A stretch of DNA of 64,000 nucleotides, from assembly GCF_000010805.1 (NCBI RefSeq), contig NC_012522.1, positions 6,324,001 through 6,388,000 on the forward strand, given 5' to 3'. Below, piece by piece: positions 1 through 8,608 of this stretch; within the stretch, counting starts at the first letter, position 1; each line of letters starts with the position of its first letter. A program made the translations under genes and the position numbers. The stretch comes from Rhodococcus opacus B4. GTDB taxonomy: Bacteria; Actinomycetota; Actinomycetes; Mycobacteriales; Mycobacteriaceae. The notes beneath the pieces were generated by a model. That model saw only the letters and a program-made list of their open reading frames with translations, searched no databases and was not told the origin of the DNA.

Positions 1-1277
1 TGTACCGGAGCGACGAACATGGTGTCCGACCCGGTCCGGACGTGCGACCCCACCACCGTACGGCTCTTGGCGACGCCGTCGTAATTGACGAACACGCTCG
101 ACGCACCGATGTTGCTGTATTCGCCGATCGTGGCGTCGCCCACGTATGTCAGGTGAGGAACTTTGGAGTGCGCCCCGATGTCGGCGTTCTTCGTCTCGAC
201 GAAAGCGCCGAGCTTGCCGGACGCACCGAGGACGGTGCCGGGCCGCAGGTAGGAGAACGGGCCGACGGTGGCGCCTGCGCCGATGGTCGATTCCGAGCCG
301 TGGGTCCGCACGACGCTGGCTCCGTCTCCCACCGACACGTCGGTGAGGGTGGTGTCGGGACCGATCACGGCGTCCTCGCCCACGGTGGTGGTGCCGAGCA
401 GCTGCACGCCCGGATGGATCGTGACGTCGCGACCGAGCGTCACACCGACGTCGATCCACGTGGTCGACGGATCGACGACGGTGACGCCGGCCCGCATCCA
501 GTTCTCGACGGTGCGGCGGTTGAGCTCGGCGGCCAGCCTCGACAGCTGGACGCGGTCGTTGGCTCCCGCGACCTTCGCCGAGTCCGACAGGTGGGCGGCG
601 AAGACGGGGGCGCCCGACGCGCGGGCGATCTTGACGACGTCGGTCAGGTACAGCTCGCCTTGCGCGTTGTTCGCGTTGAGCTGCCCGAGCGCGGTACGCA
701 GGAATTCGGCGTCGAACGCGTACACACCCGCGTTGACCTCGGTGATGGCCGCCTGTTCCTCGGTGGCATCGGCCTCTTCCACGATTTCGGCGATCTCGCC
801 GTCGTGGGGTAGCCGGACGATGCGTCCATAGCCGGTCGGCTCGGGAGCGGTGAACGTCAGCACCGTCACAGCCGCGGGGGTGGGTTCGCTGCGATGCTCG
901 TCGACGAGAGCGTGCAGGGTGTGGCCGTCGAGCAGCGGGACGTCGGCGGCCGTGACCAGCACGGTGCCGCGGAAATCCGCGGGCAGAGCCGACAGGCCGC
1001 ATTCCACCGCGTGCCCGGTGCCGTTCTGTTCTTCCTGCACGGCGACCGTGATCGGCCGACCCAGCTCGGTCTCGAGGGCGCCGACGGCGGCGCCGACCCG
1101 TTCCTTGTCGTGACCGACGACAGTCACGAGGTGCGCGGGATCGACCTCGGCGGCTGCGTGCAGAGAATGCGCCAGCATCGTGCGTCCGCCCAGGGTGTGC
1201 AGCACCTTGGGGGTCTTCGACCGCATCCGAGTTCCCGCGCCGGCGGCGAGGACGACCACGGCGGTCTGCACTGGCAT
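1..1277 (-). CDS. glmU: GlmU, bifunctional UDP-GlcNAc pyrophosphorylase / GlcN-1-P acetyltransferase (3' end outside window)
   Basis: GlmU acetylates glucosamine-1-phosphate and then uridylylates it to UDP-GlcNAc, the cytoplasmic precursor of peptidoglycan and of many exopolysaccharides. The first 425 codons are visible. The N-terminal nucleotidyltransferase opens with VVLAAGAGTRMRSKTPKVLH (residues about 7-26, the LxxGxGTRMxSxxPKxLH signature). The left-handed beta-helix acetyltransferase domain follows from about residue 265, and the visible end (THGSESTIGAGATVGPFSYL, VETKNADIG, HLTYVGDATIG) is its typical hexapeptide region. Actinobacterial GlmU is about 495-500 residues, so roughly 70 residues are cut off at the window edge. 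ATG at 1277 is used. The tRNA-Gln gene lies just upstream on the same strand. Confidence 0.97.
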   Translation of the reverse strand, partial: MPVQTAVVVLAAGAGTRMRSKTPKVLHTLGGRTMLAHSLHAAAEVDPAHLVTVVGHDKERVGAAVGALETELGRPITVAVQEEQNGTGHAVECGLSALPADFRGTVLVTAADVPLLDGHTLHALVDEHRSEPTPAAVTVLTFTAPEPTGYGRIVRLPHDGEIAEIVEEADATEEQAAITEVNAGVYAFDAEFLRTALGQLNANNAQGELYLTDVVKIARASGAPVFAAHLSDSAKVAGANDRVQLSRLAAELNRRTVENWMRAGVTVVDPSTTWIDVGVTLGRDVTIHPGVQLLGTTTVGEDAVIGPDTTLTDVSVGDGASVVRTHGSESTIGAGATVGPFSYLRPGTVLGASGKLGAFVETKNADIGAHSKVPHLTYVGDATIGEYSNIGASSVFVNYDGVAKSRTVVGSHVRTGSDTMFVAPV

Positions 1278-1353
1278 GAAGCTCCCTCTGGGTCGTTCTG
1301 CTCTTGCTGTTCTCGACAGCTCCACCTGCAAGAATTCGCTCTGCAGGCTTCTG

Positions 1354-1424
1354 CTCCGCCGCCAGGACTCGAACCTGAACTATCTGAACCAAAATCAGAG
1401 GTGCTGCCATTACACTACGGCGGA
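1354..1424 (-). tRNA. tRNA-Gln (anticodon UUG)
   Basis: The minus strand folds into a cloverleaf. The acceptor stem is TCCGCCG (1424-1418) paired with CGGCGGA (1361-1355). The anticodon stem is TCTGA/TCAGA around the loop TTTTGGT, which puts TTG at positions 34-36 and reads the Gln codon CAA. The T arm contains GGTTCGAGTCC. The discriminator base is G and no CCA is encoded, which is common in actinobacteria. It lies between glmU and the divergent TetR gene. tRNA genes are frequent island integration sites, but I see no integrase and no repeated copy of its 3' end here. Confidence 0.95.
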
Positions 1425-1608
1425 TTGCCACACACACGGGGTGTCACGCCCGTTTGCGCGAGAGAATCCTCGCATGCCGACCCGCCGCCCGTCGAACCGC
1501 TGCCGAAATTTGTCTCGGACGCCCCGATAGAGTGGGTGCTACCTGCAGTGTTTCCGCGCTGCCCGCGGCGCTTCGTCGGCGCGAGTGTCAGGAAAGGATG
1601 GTGCCCCG

Positions 1609-2277
1609 GTGCCCCGACCCACGGACGTGGACGCGACCCCCGAGCGGGCCGTGCGTACCCGGATGACCGGAACGCAACGCCGGGAGCAGCTGATCGAGAT
1701 CGGTCGTGCCCTGTTCGCCGAGCGCGGCTACGAGGCCACGTCCATCGAGGAGATCGCACAGCGGGCGCACGTCTCCAAGCCGGTCGTCTACGAGCACTTC
1801 GGCGGCAAGGAGGGCCTCTACGCCGTGGTCGTGGACCGGGAGATGTCGCGGCTGCTGGAGATGGTGACGTCGTCGCTGAAGCAGAACCGCTCCCGGATCC
1901 GGGTCGAACGGGTGGCGCTGGCGCTGCTGACCTACGTGGAGGAGCACACCGACGGATTCCGCATCCTCGTCCGTGACTCGCCGGTGGCGGCGCCGGACGG
2001 AACGTATTCGAGCCTGCTGAACGAGGCCATCGGCCAGGTCGGGCACATCCTCGCCGGCGATTTCTCGCGCCGTGGGTTCAACCCGGATCTGGCGTCGCTC
2101 TACGCCCAGGCGCTGGTCGGGATGGTGTCCACCACCGCGACGTGGTGGCTGGACGAGCGGACGCCGCCGAAGGAGGTCGTCGCCGCGCACCTGGTCAACC
2201 TGTGCTGGAACGGGCTGACCAATCTCGAGGCCGATCCGCAGCTGGGTGCCGATCTGCCGCGCTCGACTCCGCTGTGA
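1609..2277 (+). CDS. TetR/AcrR-family transcriptional regulator (Rv1019-like)
   Basis: A 222-residue DNA-binding repressor. The N-terminal helix-turn-helix runs from about residue 18 to 65 (RREQLIEIGRALFAERGYEA, then TSIEEIAQRAHVSKPVVYEH and FGGKEGLY), a textbook TetR recognition region. An all-helical ligand and dimerisation domain follows, with a tryptophan-rich stretch (TATWWLDE) near the C-terminus. GTG at 1609 is preferred because GGAAAGG (1591-1597) sits 11 bases upstream. A GTG at 1585 in the same frame would add eight residues and lacks a clear ribosome-binding site. Position next to glmU and tRNA-Gln matches Rv1019, which in M. tuberculosis is followed by mfd. Here it marks the left border of the inserted DNA. 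The ligand is unknown. Confidence 0.9.
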   Translation: MPRPTDVDATPERAVRTRMTGTQRREQLIEIGRALFAERGYEATSIEEIAQRAHVSKPVVYEHFGGKEGLYAVVVDREMSRLLEMVTSSLKQNRSRIRVERVALALLTYVEEHTDGFRILVRDSPVAAPDGTYSSLLNEAIGQVGHILAGDFSRRGFNPDLASLYAQALVGMVSTTATWWLDERTPPKEVVAAHLVNLCWNGLTNLEADPQLGADLPRSTPL

Positions 2278-2389
2278 ACGTGTTCTCGTTTTCCGACTCG
2301 CGGTTCAACTTCCGGAGGGCTGAGCCTGTCAAGTGCTAGGGTTCGCTGGAGTTTGCGCCCCGTCGGGGGGGTTGTTCGGGAGGCAGTCG

Positions 2390-3031
2390 ATGGCGAGACA
2401 GGTTCGAGCAGAGGTAACTCGGGCTTCGGTCCTCATGGCGGCGGCCGACGTGTTCTTGCGGCTGGGCTATGCGAACGCGGGTCTCAACGAGATCATCGAG
2501 CAGTCGGGCGTGACCAAGGGTGCGCTGTACTTCCACTTCAGTTCCAAGGAAGACCTCGCCCGCGGCGTCATCGACGAGGGGCAGATCCGTCTCACCGCCG
2601 GGATGACGTCCGTCAGTGACGGGCCGACGCCGGCCCTGGAGGCGCTCATCGCCCTGTCCTACGTGGCGATCGAGGCCGCGAGTTCCGATCCGATCGTCGC
2701 GGCGATGTTGCGACTGCAGCACGAGATCGGCGACTACCAGGGGACGCACGGCAACGTCGTGGCCTCGTGGCAGCAGGGTTTCGAACGACTCGTCACCCGC
2801 GCAGTCGAGGAGGGCGACATCCTCGCCGACGACGACGTCTCCACCGAAACGCTGTCCACCTTCCTGCTGGGGTCGCTGCTGGGGGCCCATGTCGTCGCGA
2901 CCGCGACGGGCGCCTTCGACGACCTTCCGCGTCGCATGGAGCGGGTGTGGTACTTCATCCTTCCCGGTCTGGTCGAGCCGTCGAAGCTCGTGTACTTCCG
3001 GCAGTTCGCCTCGCGGCGCTTGTTGCGCTGA
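2390..3031 (+). CDS. ScbR/ArpA-type TetR regulator (gamma-butyrolactone-receptor-like)
   Basis: A 213-residue TetR-fold regulator. Its N-terminus (MARQVRAEVTRASVLMAAAD, then VFLRLGYANAGLNEIIEQSG and VTKGALYFHFSSKEDLARGV, residues 1-60) strongly resembles ScbR/ArpA receptors, whose hallmark is GVTKGALYFHFxSKExLA. Those proteins bind a diffusible butyrolactone and release palindromic autoregulatory elements. ATG at 2390 is chosen because GGGAGG (2378-2383) lies 6 bases upstream. No AfsA-type butyrolactone synthase is present in the window, so the receptor is an orphan here. It sits at the edge of the polysaccharide island and is a reasonable candidate to bind the seven repeated palindromes annotated below. 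That link is inference. I see no copy of the palindrome upstream of its own gene. Confidence 0.85.
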   Translation: MARQVRAEVTRASVLMAAADVFLRLGYANAGLNEIIEQSGVTKGALYFHFSSKEDLARGVIDEGQIRLTAGMTSVSDGPTPALEALIALSYVAIEAASSDPIVAAMLRLQHEIGDYQGTHGNVVASWQQGFERLVTRAVEEGDILADDDVSTETLSTFLLGSLLGAHVVATATGAFDDLPRRMERVWYFILPGLVEPSKLVYFRQFASRRLLR

Positions 3032-3121
3032 GCCGACCTTCTCGCAGCAACCGGGGTGTCGGATCACGCCGGCGAGCGGGAGGGGTGCCGACTGCCGACC
3101 TCGCAAGCGTGCTCGACGCGC

Positions 3122-4462
3122 TTATGTGTAATCGATCCGGCGCGGCGCGGCGCGTGCCCGGAGTGCCGGCGCCACCGGTCGTCCACTGAGATAGCCTGCA
3201 GTGCTTCCCGACTCGATGGCGTGTCGGTAGACCTCGAGCGCCGCCGACACCGCATCGACCGTGTGGTCGATATCGGATTCCGTGTGTGCTGCCGAAGTCA
3301 CGAATGACTGGGCCAGCACGCCGCGGGAGAGGATCTCCTGAAGGAAGAGTGTTCGGTATTCCTGCGACTGCTGCAGATCGGGGCCGCGCGTGACGAACAG
3401 CAGACAGGACGGGCGTCCGATCACCTGAACATATCCCTTCAGTTCGAGGTTCTCGGCGGCAGCATTGACACCGTCTGCGAGTGCTCGTCCCGCCTCCTCC
3501 ATCCGGCCGATGGGATCCTCGTCGGCGTACGCGCGGACCACGGCGCGAAACGCGGCCAACGCGCCGGTCTCGGGTCCATGCGTGGTCGACAGTAGGAAGA
3601 CTCGCTTCTCGCCGGTCCGGATTCCGCCGAGTTCCATGTATTCACGTCGACCTGCCAGCGCGGCGATGGGGAAGCCGTTACCCATCGCCTTTCCCCAACA
3701 CGAGAGGTCCGGCTGCACGCCGTACACGGATTGTGCGCCGCGTTGCGACCACCGGAAGCCGGTGATCATCTCATCGAAAATCAACAGACTGCCGTGCTTG
3801 TCACACAGCCGGCGAACACCCTCGAGGAATCCGGGCGCGGGCTCGGCGGTGGCGGTAGCCGCCTCGAGGACCACGCCCGCCACGCTGTGAGCGGTCAGAA
3901 CCCGCTCCAGTGAGTCGAGGTTGTTGTACTCGAACCGGACAATCCGCTGCGCGTGTTCGGCTGGGATCCCGGCATTCATGGGAGTACAGGCGATGAACCA
4001 GTCGTCGACCGAAAAGAACGGCTGGTGGCAGACCGCCAGCACGTCGCGCCCGGTCGCAGCGCGAGCGAGGCGAACGGCGGCGGTCGTCGTGTCCGACCCG
4101 TTCTTGGCGAACTTGACCATGTCGGCTCCGGAAACCAGTTCGAGGAACTCCTCCGCTGCCACGAGTTCGAGGGCGGTCGGGCGGCTGAAGTTCGTACCGT
4201 CGGCGATCGTCGAGACGACCGCATCGACCACCGGTCGGTATCCGTGGCCCAGGGTCACGGATCTCAGACCCATGCCATACTCGACGAAACTGTTCCCATC
4301 CACGTCCCAGACGTGAGCGCCTGATCCGCCCACGAGGACCGGCGCCATGTATTCCGGGTACTGGTCGGGACCGCGAGCATACGTGTGCGCGCCACCGGGG
4401 ATCAGTTCGTGAAGTCGCGACTGCATCTCGTTGGAGCGGGTGAAGGTTCTGTGGATCGTCAT
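3122..4462 (-). CDS. Class III PLP aminotransferase (glutamate-1-semialdehyde-aminotransferase-like)
   Basis: A 446-residue fold-type I, class III PLP enzyme. Seen in the sequence: the N-terminal ELIPGGAHTY segment typical of the glutamate-1-semialdehyde aminotransferase branch, the substrate and cofactor motif KFAKNGSDTTTAAVRLARA, the PLP-binding LLIFDEMITGFRW, and the Schiff-base lysine K258 in CWGKAMGNGFP. It is the last gene of the minus-strand polysaccharide operon. Its ATG (4462) sits just beside the stop of the double acetyltransferase gene (4466-4464), so translation is probably coupled. GGAGCG lies about 8 bases upstream. A GTG at 4483 would add seven residues. It may aminate a sugar or a small acyl decoration of the polymer. 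It is unlikely to be hemL, given the location and divergent ends. Confidence 0.85.
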   Translation of the reverse strand: MTIHRTFTRSNEMQSRLHELIPGGAHTYARGPDQYPEYMAPVLVGGSGAHVWDVDGNSFVEYGMGLRSVTLGHGYRPVVDAVVSTIADGTNFSRPTALELVAAEEFLELVSGADMVKFAKNGSDTTTAAVRLARAATGRDVLAVCHQPFFSVDDWFIACTPMNAGIPAEHAQRIVRFEYNNLDSLERVLTAHSVAGVVLEAATATAEPAPGFLEGVRRLCDKHGSLLIFDEMITGFRWSQRGAQSVYGVQPDLSCWGKAMGNGFPIAALAGRREYMELGGIRTGEKRVFLLSTTHGPETGALAAFRAVVRAYADEDPIGRMEEAGRALADGVNAAAENLELKGYVQVIGRPSCLLFVTRGPDLQQSQEYRTLFLQEILSRGVLAQSFVTSAAHTESDIDHTVDAVSAALEVYRHAIESGSTAGYLSGRPVAPALRARAAPRRIDYT

Positions 4463-4463
4463 G

Positions 4464-5981
4464 TCATCGCTCCGATCGTCCACCTGCCGGGTCGCGGCCG
4501 GGTGAGGTCGAGATCCGCTGCGTGCCGTGGTCGGGGGTGGTGCTCGGCGGTGACGCGTAGTGCTCTGATGTCACCGCCCACAGATCGTGGTCACGGCGCT
4601 GTCCTCCGACGTCGAGGAAGCTGATCATGGTCGCTTCCCGTTTCATGCCTACCCGCTGCATCAGATGTGCGGCTCGAACGTTGCCCGTGCAGACGGGGGC
4701 AGTGATGCGGTGGATTCGCAGCGCGTCGAACGCGTGCTCGAGAAGCAGGCTGGTCGCTGCAGCGCCCACGCCCCTGTGCGCCACTTCAGAGTCGAGCCAG
4801 ATCCCCATCTCCGCGGTCCGGGAGGGTTGGTCGATCCTCTCGAGGTTGCATTGACCGGCGAACTGCCCGTCGATCTCGATGACGAGGGGAAGCGCGTGCC
4901 CGGCCCTGGCTGCGCGTCTCATCAGCAAGCATTCGCGCACCCACATGGTTTCGGTATGGCGCTGTGTCCAGCTCTGGGGCGAGGTGACCCAGAACGGTTC
5001 GATCAGCCCTCGGTCACGCAGCCGGATCTCGCTCCAGGCCGAGGCATCGGAGAGGCGAGGTGGACGAAGCACCACCTGTGTTCCGTCGACAGCTGTCGGG
5101 CCGAGACGTAGCCGTGAGGAGGAATGCGATCGGCGGAATATGTTGTGGTGGAGATCGATCCGACGGAAGGCTCGAAGATGGTACCGCCCGACGGTCATGA
5201 GAACCGCTCTCGATCCGGGCGGAGTGGGCAATGCTCGCTCGCGCCGCACCGAACCCATGTGGCGATCGCGCGGAGGAAGGTCAACGACGTGCTGTGTCGC
5301 AAGAGCGTGGACGAATCCACCCGGCGGAGCGAGTTTCGGCGTCATGGCCCAGAGTTCGTGGTCTTCGATCCGACCGCCGACGTCGAGGAAACCGGACATC
5401 GTTCCCTCGTGTCGGAATCCCAATCGTTCCGCGCCTCGTGCCGTCGCGACGTTGTCGATGCGGATCGGGGCTGTGACTCGCTGTAGGGCGAGTTCGCCGA
5501 AGGCGTGGTCCAGCAGCAGCGCTCCCGCCGCCGTGGCATTTCCCTTGCCCGACGCGTGTGAGTCGAGCCAGATTCCTGCCTCCGCCGTTCGTGAGTACAT
5601 GTCGATCCGCTCGAGGTTGCATTGACCGGCGAACTGTCCGTCGATCTCGATGACGAGGGGAAGCGCGTGCCCGGCGCGTGCGGCCCGGCGCATCTGTAGA
5701 CATTCGCGTACCCAGGACACGTCGGTATGACGCTCCGTCCAGTTCAGCTCGGAGGTGACCCAGAACGATTCGATCATCTGCTTGTCGCGCAGCCGGATCT
5801 CTCGCCACGACGACGCATCCGACAGTCGGGGCGGGCGCAGTGCCAGACTGTGCCCGGCGACGATGAGTGGGCCGAGGCTTCGTGGTACACGGGTGCGTGG
5901 GCCGCGAGGAATTTGCCGTAGTGACCCTAGATAGAGCTTGCCGGCCGCGACCAGCGCGACCCGGGATCGTGGAGCATCCAT
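4464..5981 (-). CDS. Tandem GNAT (RimJ/RimL-type) acetyltransferase
   Basis: A 505-residue protein made of two GNAT domains of the RimJ/RimL class, about residues 40-235 and 310-490. Each begins LRPPRLSDASxWxEIRLRD and ends with (M)ISFLDVGG...DHxLWAxT. A stretch of 30 residues starting RRAARAGHALPLVI and ending ERID is identical in the two halves. At the DNA level 4831-4904 and 5602-5675 differ at only two positions. RimJ/RimL-like enzymes in polysaccharide loci usually acylate sugar amines or hydroxyls, and the neighbouring PLP aminotransferase could supply an amine. ATG at 5981 is used (upstream GAGCAGG). A longer open frame to 6161 would run into the flippase gene. The second acyl-CoA pocket may have diverged in specificity. 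Confidence 0.85.
   Translation of the reverse strand: MDAPRSRVALVAAGKLYLGSLRQIPRGPRTRVPRSLGPLIVAGHSLALRPPRLSDASSWREIRLRDKQMIESFWVTSELNWTERHTDVSWVRECLQMRRAARAGHALPLVIEIDGQFAGQCNLERIDMYSRTAEAGIWLDSHASGKGNATAAGALLLDHAFGELALQRVTAPIRIDNVATARGAERLGFRHEGTMSGFLDVGGRIEDHELWAMTPKLAPPGGFVHALATQHVVDLPPRDRHMGSVRRERALPTPPGSRAVLMTVGRYHLRAFRRIDLHHNIFRRSHSSSRLRLGPTAVDGTQVVLRPPRLSDASAWSEIRLRDRGLIEPFWVTSPQSWTQRHTETMWVRECLLMRRAARAGHALPLVIEIDGQFAGQCNLERIDQPSRTAEMGIWLDSEVAHRGVGAAATSLLLEHAFDALRIHRITAPVCTGNVRAAHLMQRVGMKREATMISFLDVGGQRRDHDLWAVTSEHYASPPSTTPDHGTQRISTSPGRDPAGGRSER
4831..4904. repeat. Direct repeat copy 1 inside the tandem acetyltransferase gene
   Basis: This 74-bp segment matches 5602-5675 with two mismatches. 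It encodes the identical core of the two GNAT domains. Near-identity including third codon positions, while the flanking domain sequence has diverged, points to recent gene conversion between the halves rather than simple old duplication. Confidence 0.85.
5602..5675. repeat. Direct repeat copy 2 inside the tandem acetyltransferase gene
   Basis: Partner of 4831-4904 in the same orientation, 771 bp apart. Recombination between the copies would delete exactly one domain equivalent and leave a single-domain acetyltransferase in frame, because 771 is divisible by three. Confidence 0.85.
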
Positions 5982-6012
5982 CGGTACCTGCTCTCGCCGT
6001 GTCGAATCCAAC

Positions 6013-7569
6013 TCAAGGGTTAGGGGTCTGGTTCGCGCCCGAGCTGGTCCGCACGCCCGGAATGCGGTCGAGAACTCTACGGGCGGCACGTACCCCCTCG
6101 GCGAAGATCGACGGGGCCAGAACCCGCAGGACCGCGAGGTAGACGAGCGCGAACAACGCACCCTCCAGGCAGATCATTCCGATACCCTGCAGGACCGGCA
6201 GCCGGTCGGCGTGCACCGCGAAGCGCTCCAGCGGTGCGATGACGGCGAACGCGACAATCGAGGCGAGAAGCGGAGGCGCCATCCGCGCAGCGATCTCGGA
6301 AATCGACACCCCGACCACCGAGCGGGCCAGGCCCAGACCCGTGATGCCGACGATGATCGCAGACGCCGAGATCGCCATCCCCACACCGGCCAACCCCAGG
6401 GGAAGCAACAGCACGAGCAGCGGAAGGCCGGTCAGCACGCCCGCCAGGATCATCCAGTTGATGCGATCTGCGCGGCCGGCCCCCTTCATCGATTCCGAGC
6501 TCACCGAGTTCATCGCCTCGCCGAGCCCGAAACCGGCCATCGCGGCCAAAGCCACCCCGGCACCGCGCCAGGGTTCGCCGAGCAGCAGCACAGTGAGTGG
6601 CTCGCCCAACGCGACCATGAGGGCGGCTGTGGGAACTGCGGCCAGCCAGATCCAGCCGAGGGCACGAAGAAAGGCGGATTTGAACCGGACCGGGTCGTCC
6701 GAGATGCGCGAGAACGCAGGGAAGAGAACATACGAACAAATCTGGACGACGGCGATGCCGGGGAACATGGCGATCCTCCGGCCGTAGCGATAGTTGCCGA
6801 GGGCCGACTCGTTCAGCCGATGGCCGATGAGTACCAACTCGACCGCGTCACGCACTCTGGCAACGACGACCTCCAGCAGCAACGGAAAGGCGAACACAGC
6901 CATTTCCCGCCACAGTCCGTAGGAGACGCGCCCGCCGCCCGGTCGCCATTTGGCAAGCCACCAGCTTGCCACGATCCACACCGCCAGTGAAGCGTAGTAG
7001 CCGAACACCAGCGACCACACGCCGAATCCCAGCGTTGCGAGGGAGATGGAGACCGCCGCAAAGCTGATCGCCACCGCAGGGTCGACGATGAGCCGACGCG
7101 AGAACTGAAAGCGTCGTTGCATCAGGGCGTCCGGCACGCTGGTGGCTGCGTGCATCAGCATCGTTCCCGACGTCGCGGCCGCTACCAGCGTGACAAGGGC
7201 ATTGTCGAAGAGGTGCCCCATCAGTGGCGCCGTCACCAGAGCGACCACGCTCGCAAGCAGTCCCGTGCCGAGTGTGACCCAGAAGACGGTGTCAGCGGCG
7301 TCCTCGACGTCGTGCTGACGTTGGATGAGGGCCTGGGTGAGCGCGCCGCCCGCGAAATCCATCAGCAGAACCGTCAGAACTGTCCCGGCAGCGAATATCC
7401 CGACCTCCGTGGGGGTGAGCAGCCGTGCGAGCACGAGAGTCTGGAGGATGGCCACCGCCTGGGTGATGATCAGCCCGGCGCCGGACATGACGGCACCTCG
7501 TCGAAGCGTCCGGGCCAATCCGCCGCTGTGCTCGGCCATCGAGGCGTTGCTCCCGCCGGGCGTTTTCAC
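6013..7569 (-). CDS. Wzx-type lipid-linked oligosaccharide flippase (polysaccharide transporter family)
   Basis: A 518-residue polytopic membrane protein of the MOP/polysaccharide-transporter superfamily. It opens with a hydrophobic first helix (GAVMSGAGLIITQAVAILQT) and shows about 12-14 hydrophobic segments. The family-typical loop LARLLTPTEVGIFAAGTVLT follows helix 1, and VVVARVRDAVELVLIGHRLN lies mid-protein. Such proteins move undecaprenyl-diphosphate-linked repeat units from the cytoplasmic to the outer face of the membrane before polymerisation. The start is GTG at 7569, overlapping the stop of the upstream GT2 (GTGA). The Wzy/WaaL-like and Wzz-like partners lie in the divergent operon at 10-13 kb. 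A second flippase gene lies at 53.1 kb. Confidence 0.88.
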   Translation of the reverse strand: MKTPGGSNASMAEHSGGLARTLRRGAVMSGAGLIITQAVAILQTLVLARLLTPTEVGIFAAGTVLTVLLMDFAGGALTQALIQRQHDVEDAADTVFWVTLGTGLLASVVALVTAPLMGHLFDNALVTLVAAATSGTMLMHAATSVPDALMQRRFQFSRRLIVDPAVAISFAAVSISLATLGFGVWSLVFGYYASLAVWIVASWWLAKWRPGGGRVSYGLWREMAVFAFPLLLEVVVARVRDAVELVLIGHRLNESALGNYRYGRRIAMFPGIAVVQICSYVLFPAFSRISDDPVRFKSAFLRALGWIWLAAVPTAALMVALGEPLTVLLLGEPWRGAGVALAAMAGFGLGEAMNSVSSESMKGAGRADRINWMILAGVLTGLPLLVLLLPLGLAGVGMAISASAIIVGITGLGLARSVVGVSISEIAARMAPPLLASIVAFAVIAPLERFAVHADRLPVLQGIGMICLEGALFALVYLAVLRVLAPSIFAEGVRAARRVLDRIPGVRTSSGANQTPNP

Positions 7570-8606
7570 GCTCGCCGGCCCGCGGCGGTGAGACGTCCGG
7601 TGGTTCGCCTCAGTGTGTAGGTGAGTCGTTGCTTGGCCGGATGGAGGCTACGCAGGGTTCGGGGGGCGAGGGCCAGTGAAGCGACGACCACCGCCGCCCG
7701 TGCGGTGTGACGGTGTTCGAATGCGTCCCTTGCGGCCGTGCGCGCCGCGGAGATGTCACCGTCCGTGAAAGCCCAGCGTGCGCGACGAAGTGATTGGTTG
7801 TACCTGAGCCGCCGCACCGCAGGCGCGGCCGCGGCGAGACTCCCGGGCGTGCCGGACGCCTGTGCCACCACTGTGAACGACCGTTCGAGGCGCTGCTCGA
7901 ACGCCTCTGTCTGGAGTGGGTCGTGGGAGAGGGAGTTCTCCCGTTGACGGAACCTGCAGAGCCGATCCGGGAGCAGCCGGACGTCGAATCCAGCATCGAC
8001 GAGGCACAGCCACAGCACCACATCCTCCTCAACCTCGGGCGTGGCCGTGCTCGATTCGTACCCCCTGACGGCTGACCATGCCTCGCGCCGGACCGCCCCT
8101 GTGTAGTAGGGAATCCGACCCGCGAGCGCCTCGGTCCAGGTGAGACGGTGCCGCACAACCGGCCGCTTCTTGAAACCGATCGAACGCTGGTGTGTACCGA
8201 TCAGGTCGCCGGTGCGGTCGTCGAACAATTCGGCGTCACAGCCGACGGCGTCGACACCGGGCTCGGCGTCGATTACTGCTCCCACGCGTTCGCAGAACTC
8301 GGGCATCAAGAGGTCGTCGCTGTTGAGCACGCAGAAGAACCGGCCCCGAGCGCGTGCCGCCGCCGCGACGACGCCGCCTCCGACTCCGCGATTCTCCTGC
8401 CGAATCAAGCGGATTCGAGTGTCGTGCCGGGCATAGGACGACACGATCCGCGCCATCTCGTCCGAGTACCCGTTGTCGACGACGATCAGTTCCCAGTCGG
8501 TGCGCGTCTGGCGTAGCACCGACTCGATCGTCTCGGCCAGGTACGGTTCCGTCATGTACGCAGTGGTCAAGATACTGAACGTGGGGTCGATCCGGGCGCT
8601 CCGCAC
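7566..8606 (-). CDS. GT2 family glycosyltransferase
   Basis: A 346-residue inverting GT-A transferase. The nucleotide-binding start is FSILTTAYMTEPYLAETIES, followed by the family motif DWELIVVDNGYSDEMARIV. The metal-binding DxD-like element is NSDDLL, and a downstream acidic motif EVEEDVVLW probably supplies the catalytic base. The C-terminal 100 residues are helical and arginine-rich, which fits peripheral attachment to the membrane. Start choice is ambiguous: GTG at 8606, just after the dehydrogenase stop, or TTG at 8615, which would overlap it. The gene lies between the nucleotide-sugar dehydrogenase and the flippase, so it probably adds one residue to the lipid-linked repeat unit. Donor and acceptor cannot be read from sequence. 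Confidence 0.87.
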   Translation of the reverse strand: MRSARIDPTFSILTTAYMTEPYLAETIESVLRQTRTDWELIVVDNGYSDEMARIVSSYARHDTRIRLIRQENRGVGGGVVAAAARARGRFFCVLNSDDLLMPEFCERVGAVIDAEPGVDAVGCDAELFDDRTGDLIGTHQRSIGFKKRPVVRHRLTWTEALAGRIPYYTGAVRREAWSAVRGYESSTATPEVEEDVVLWLCLVDAGFDVRLLPDRLCRFRQRENSLSHDPLQTEAFEQRLERSFTVVAQASGTPGSLAAAAPAVRRLRYNQSLRRARWAFTDGDISAARTAARDAFEHRHTARAAVVVASLALAPRTLRSLHPAKQRLTYTLRRTTGRLTAAGRRA

Positions 8607-8608
8607 GG

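Noticed and set aside
1354..1424. tRNA-Gln as the integration site of the island
   Set aside because: No integrase and no duplicated tRNA 3' end were noticed. The first TetR gene also lies between the tRNA and the island, so the evidence is only proximity.
2324..2329. TTGACA-like -35 box on the minus strand before the ScbR-like gene
   Set aside because: No -10 element at a proper distance, and no minus-strand gene begins downstream.
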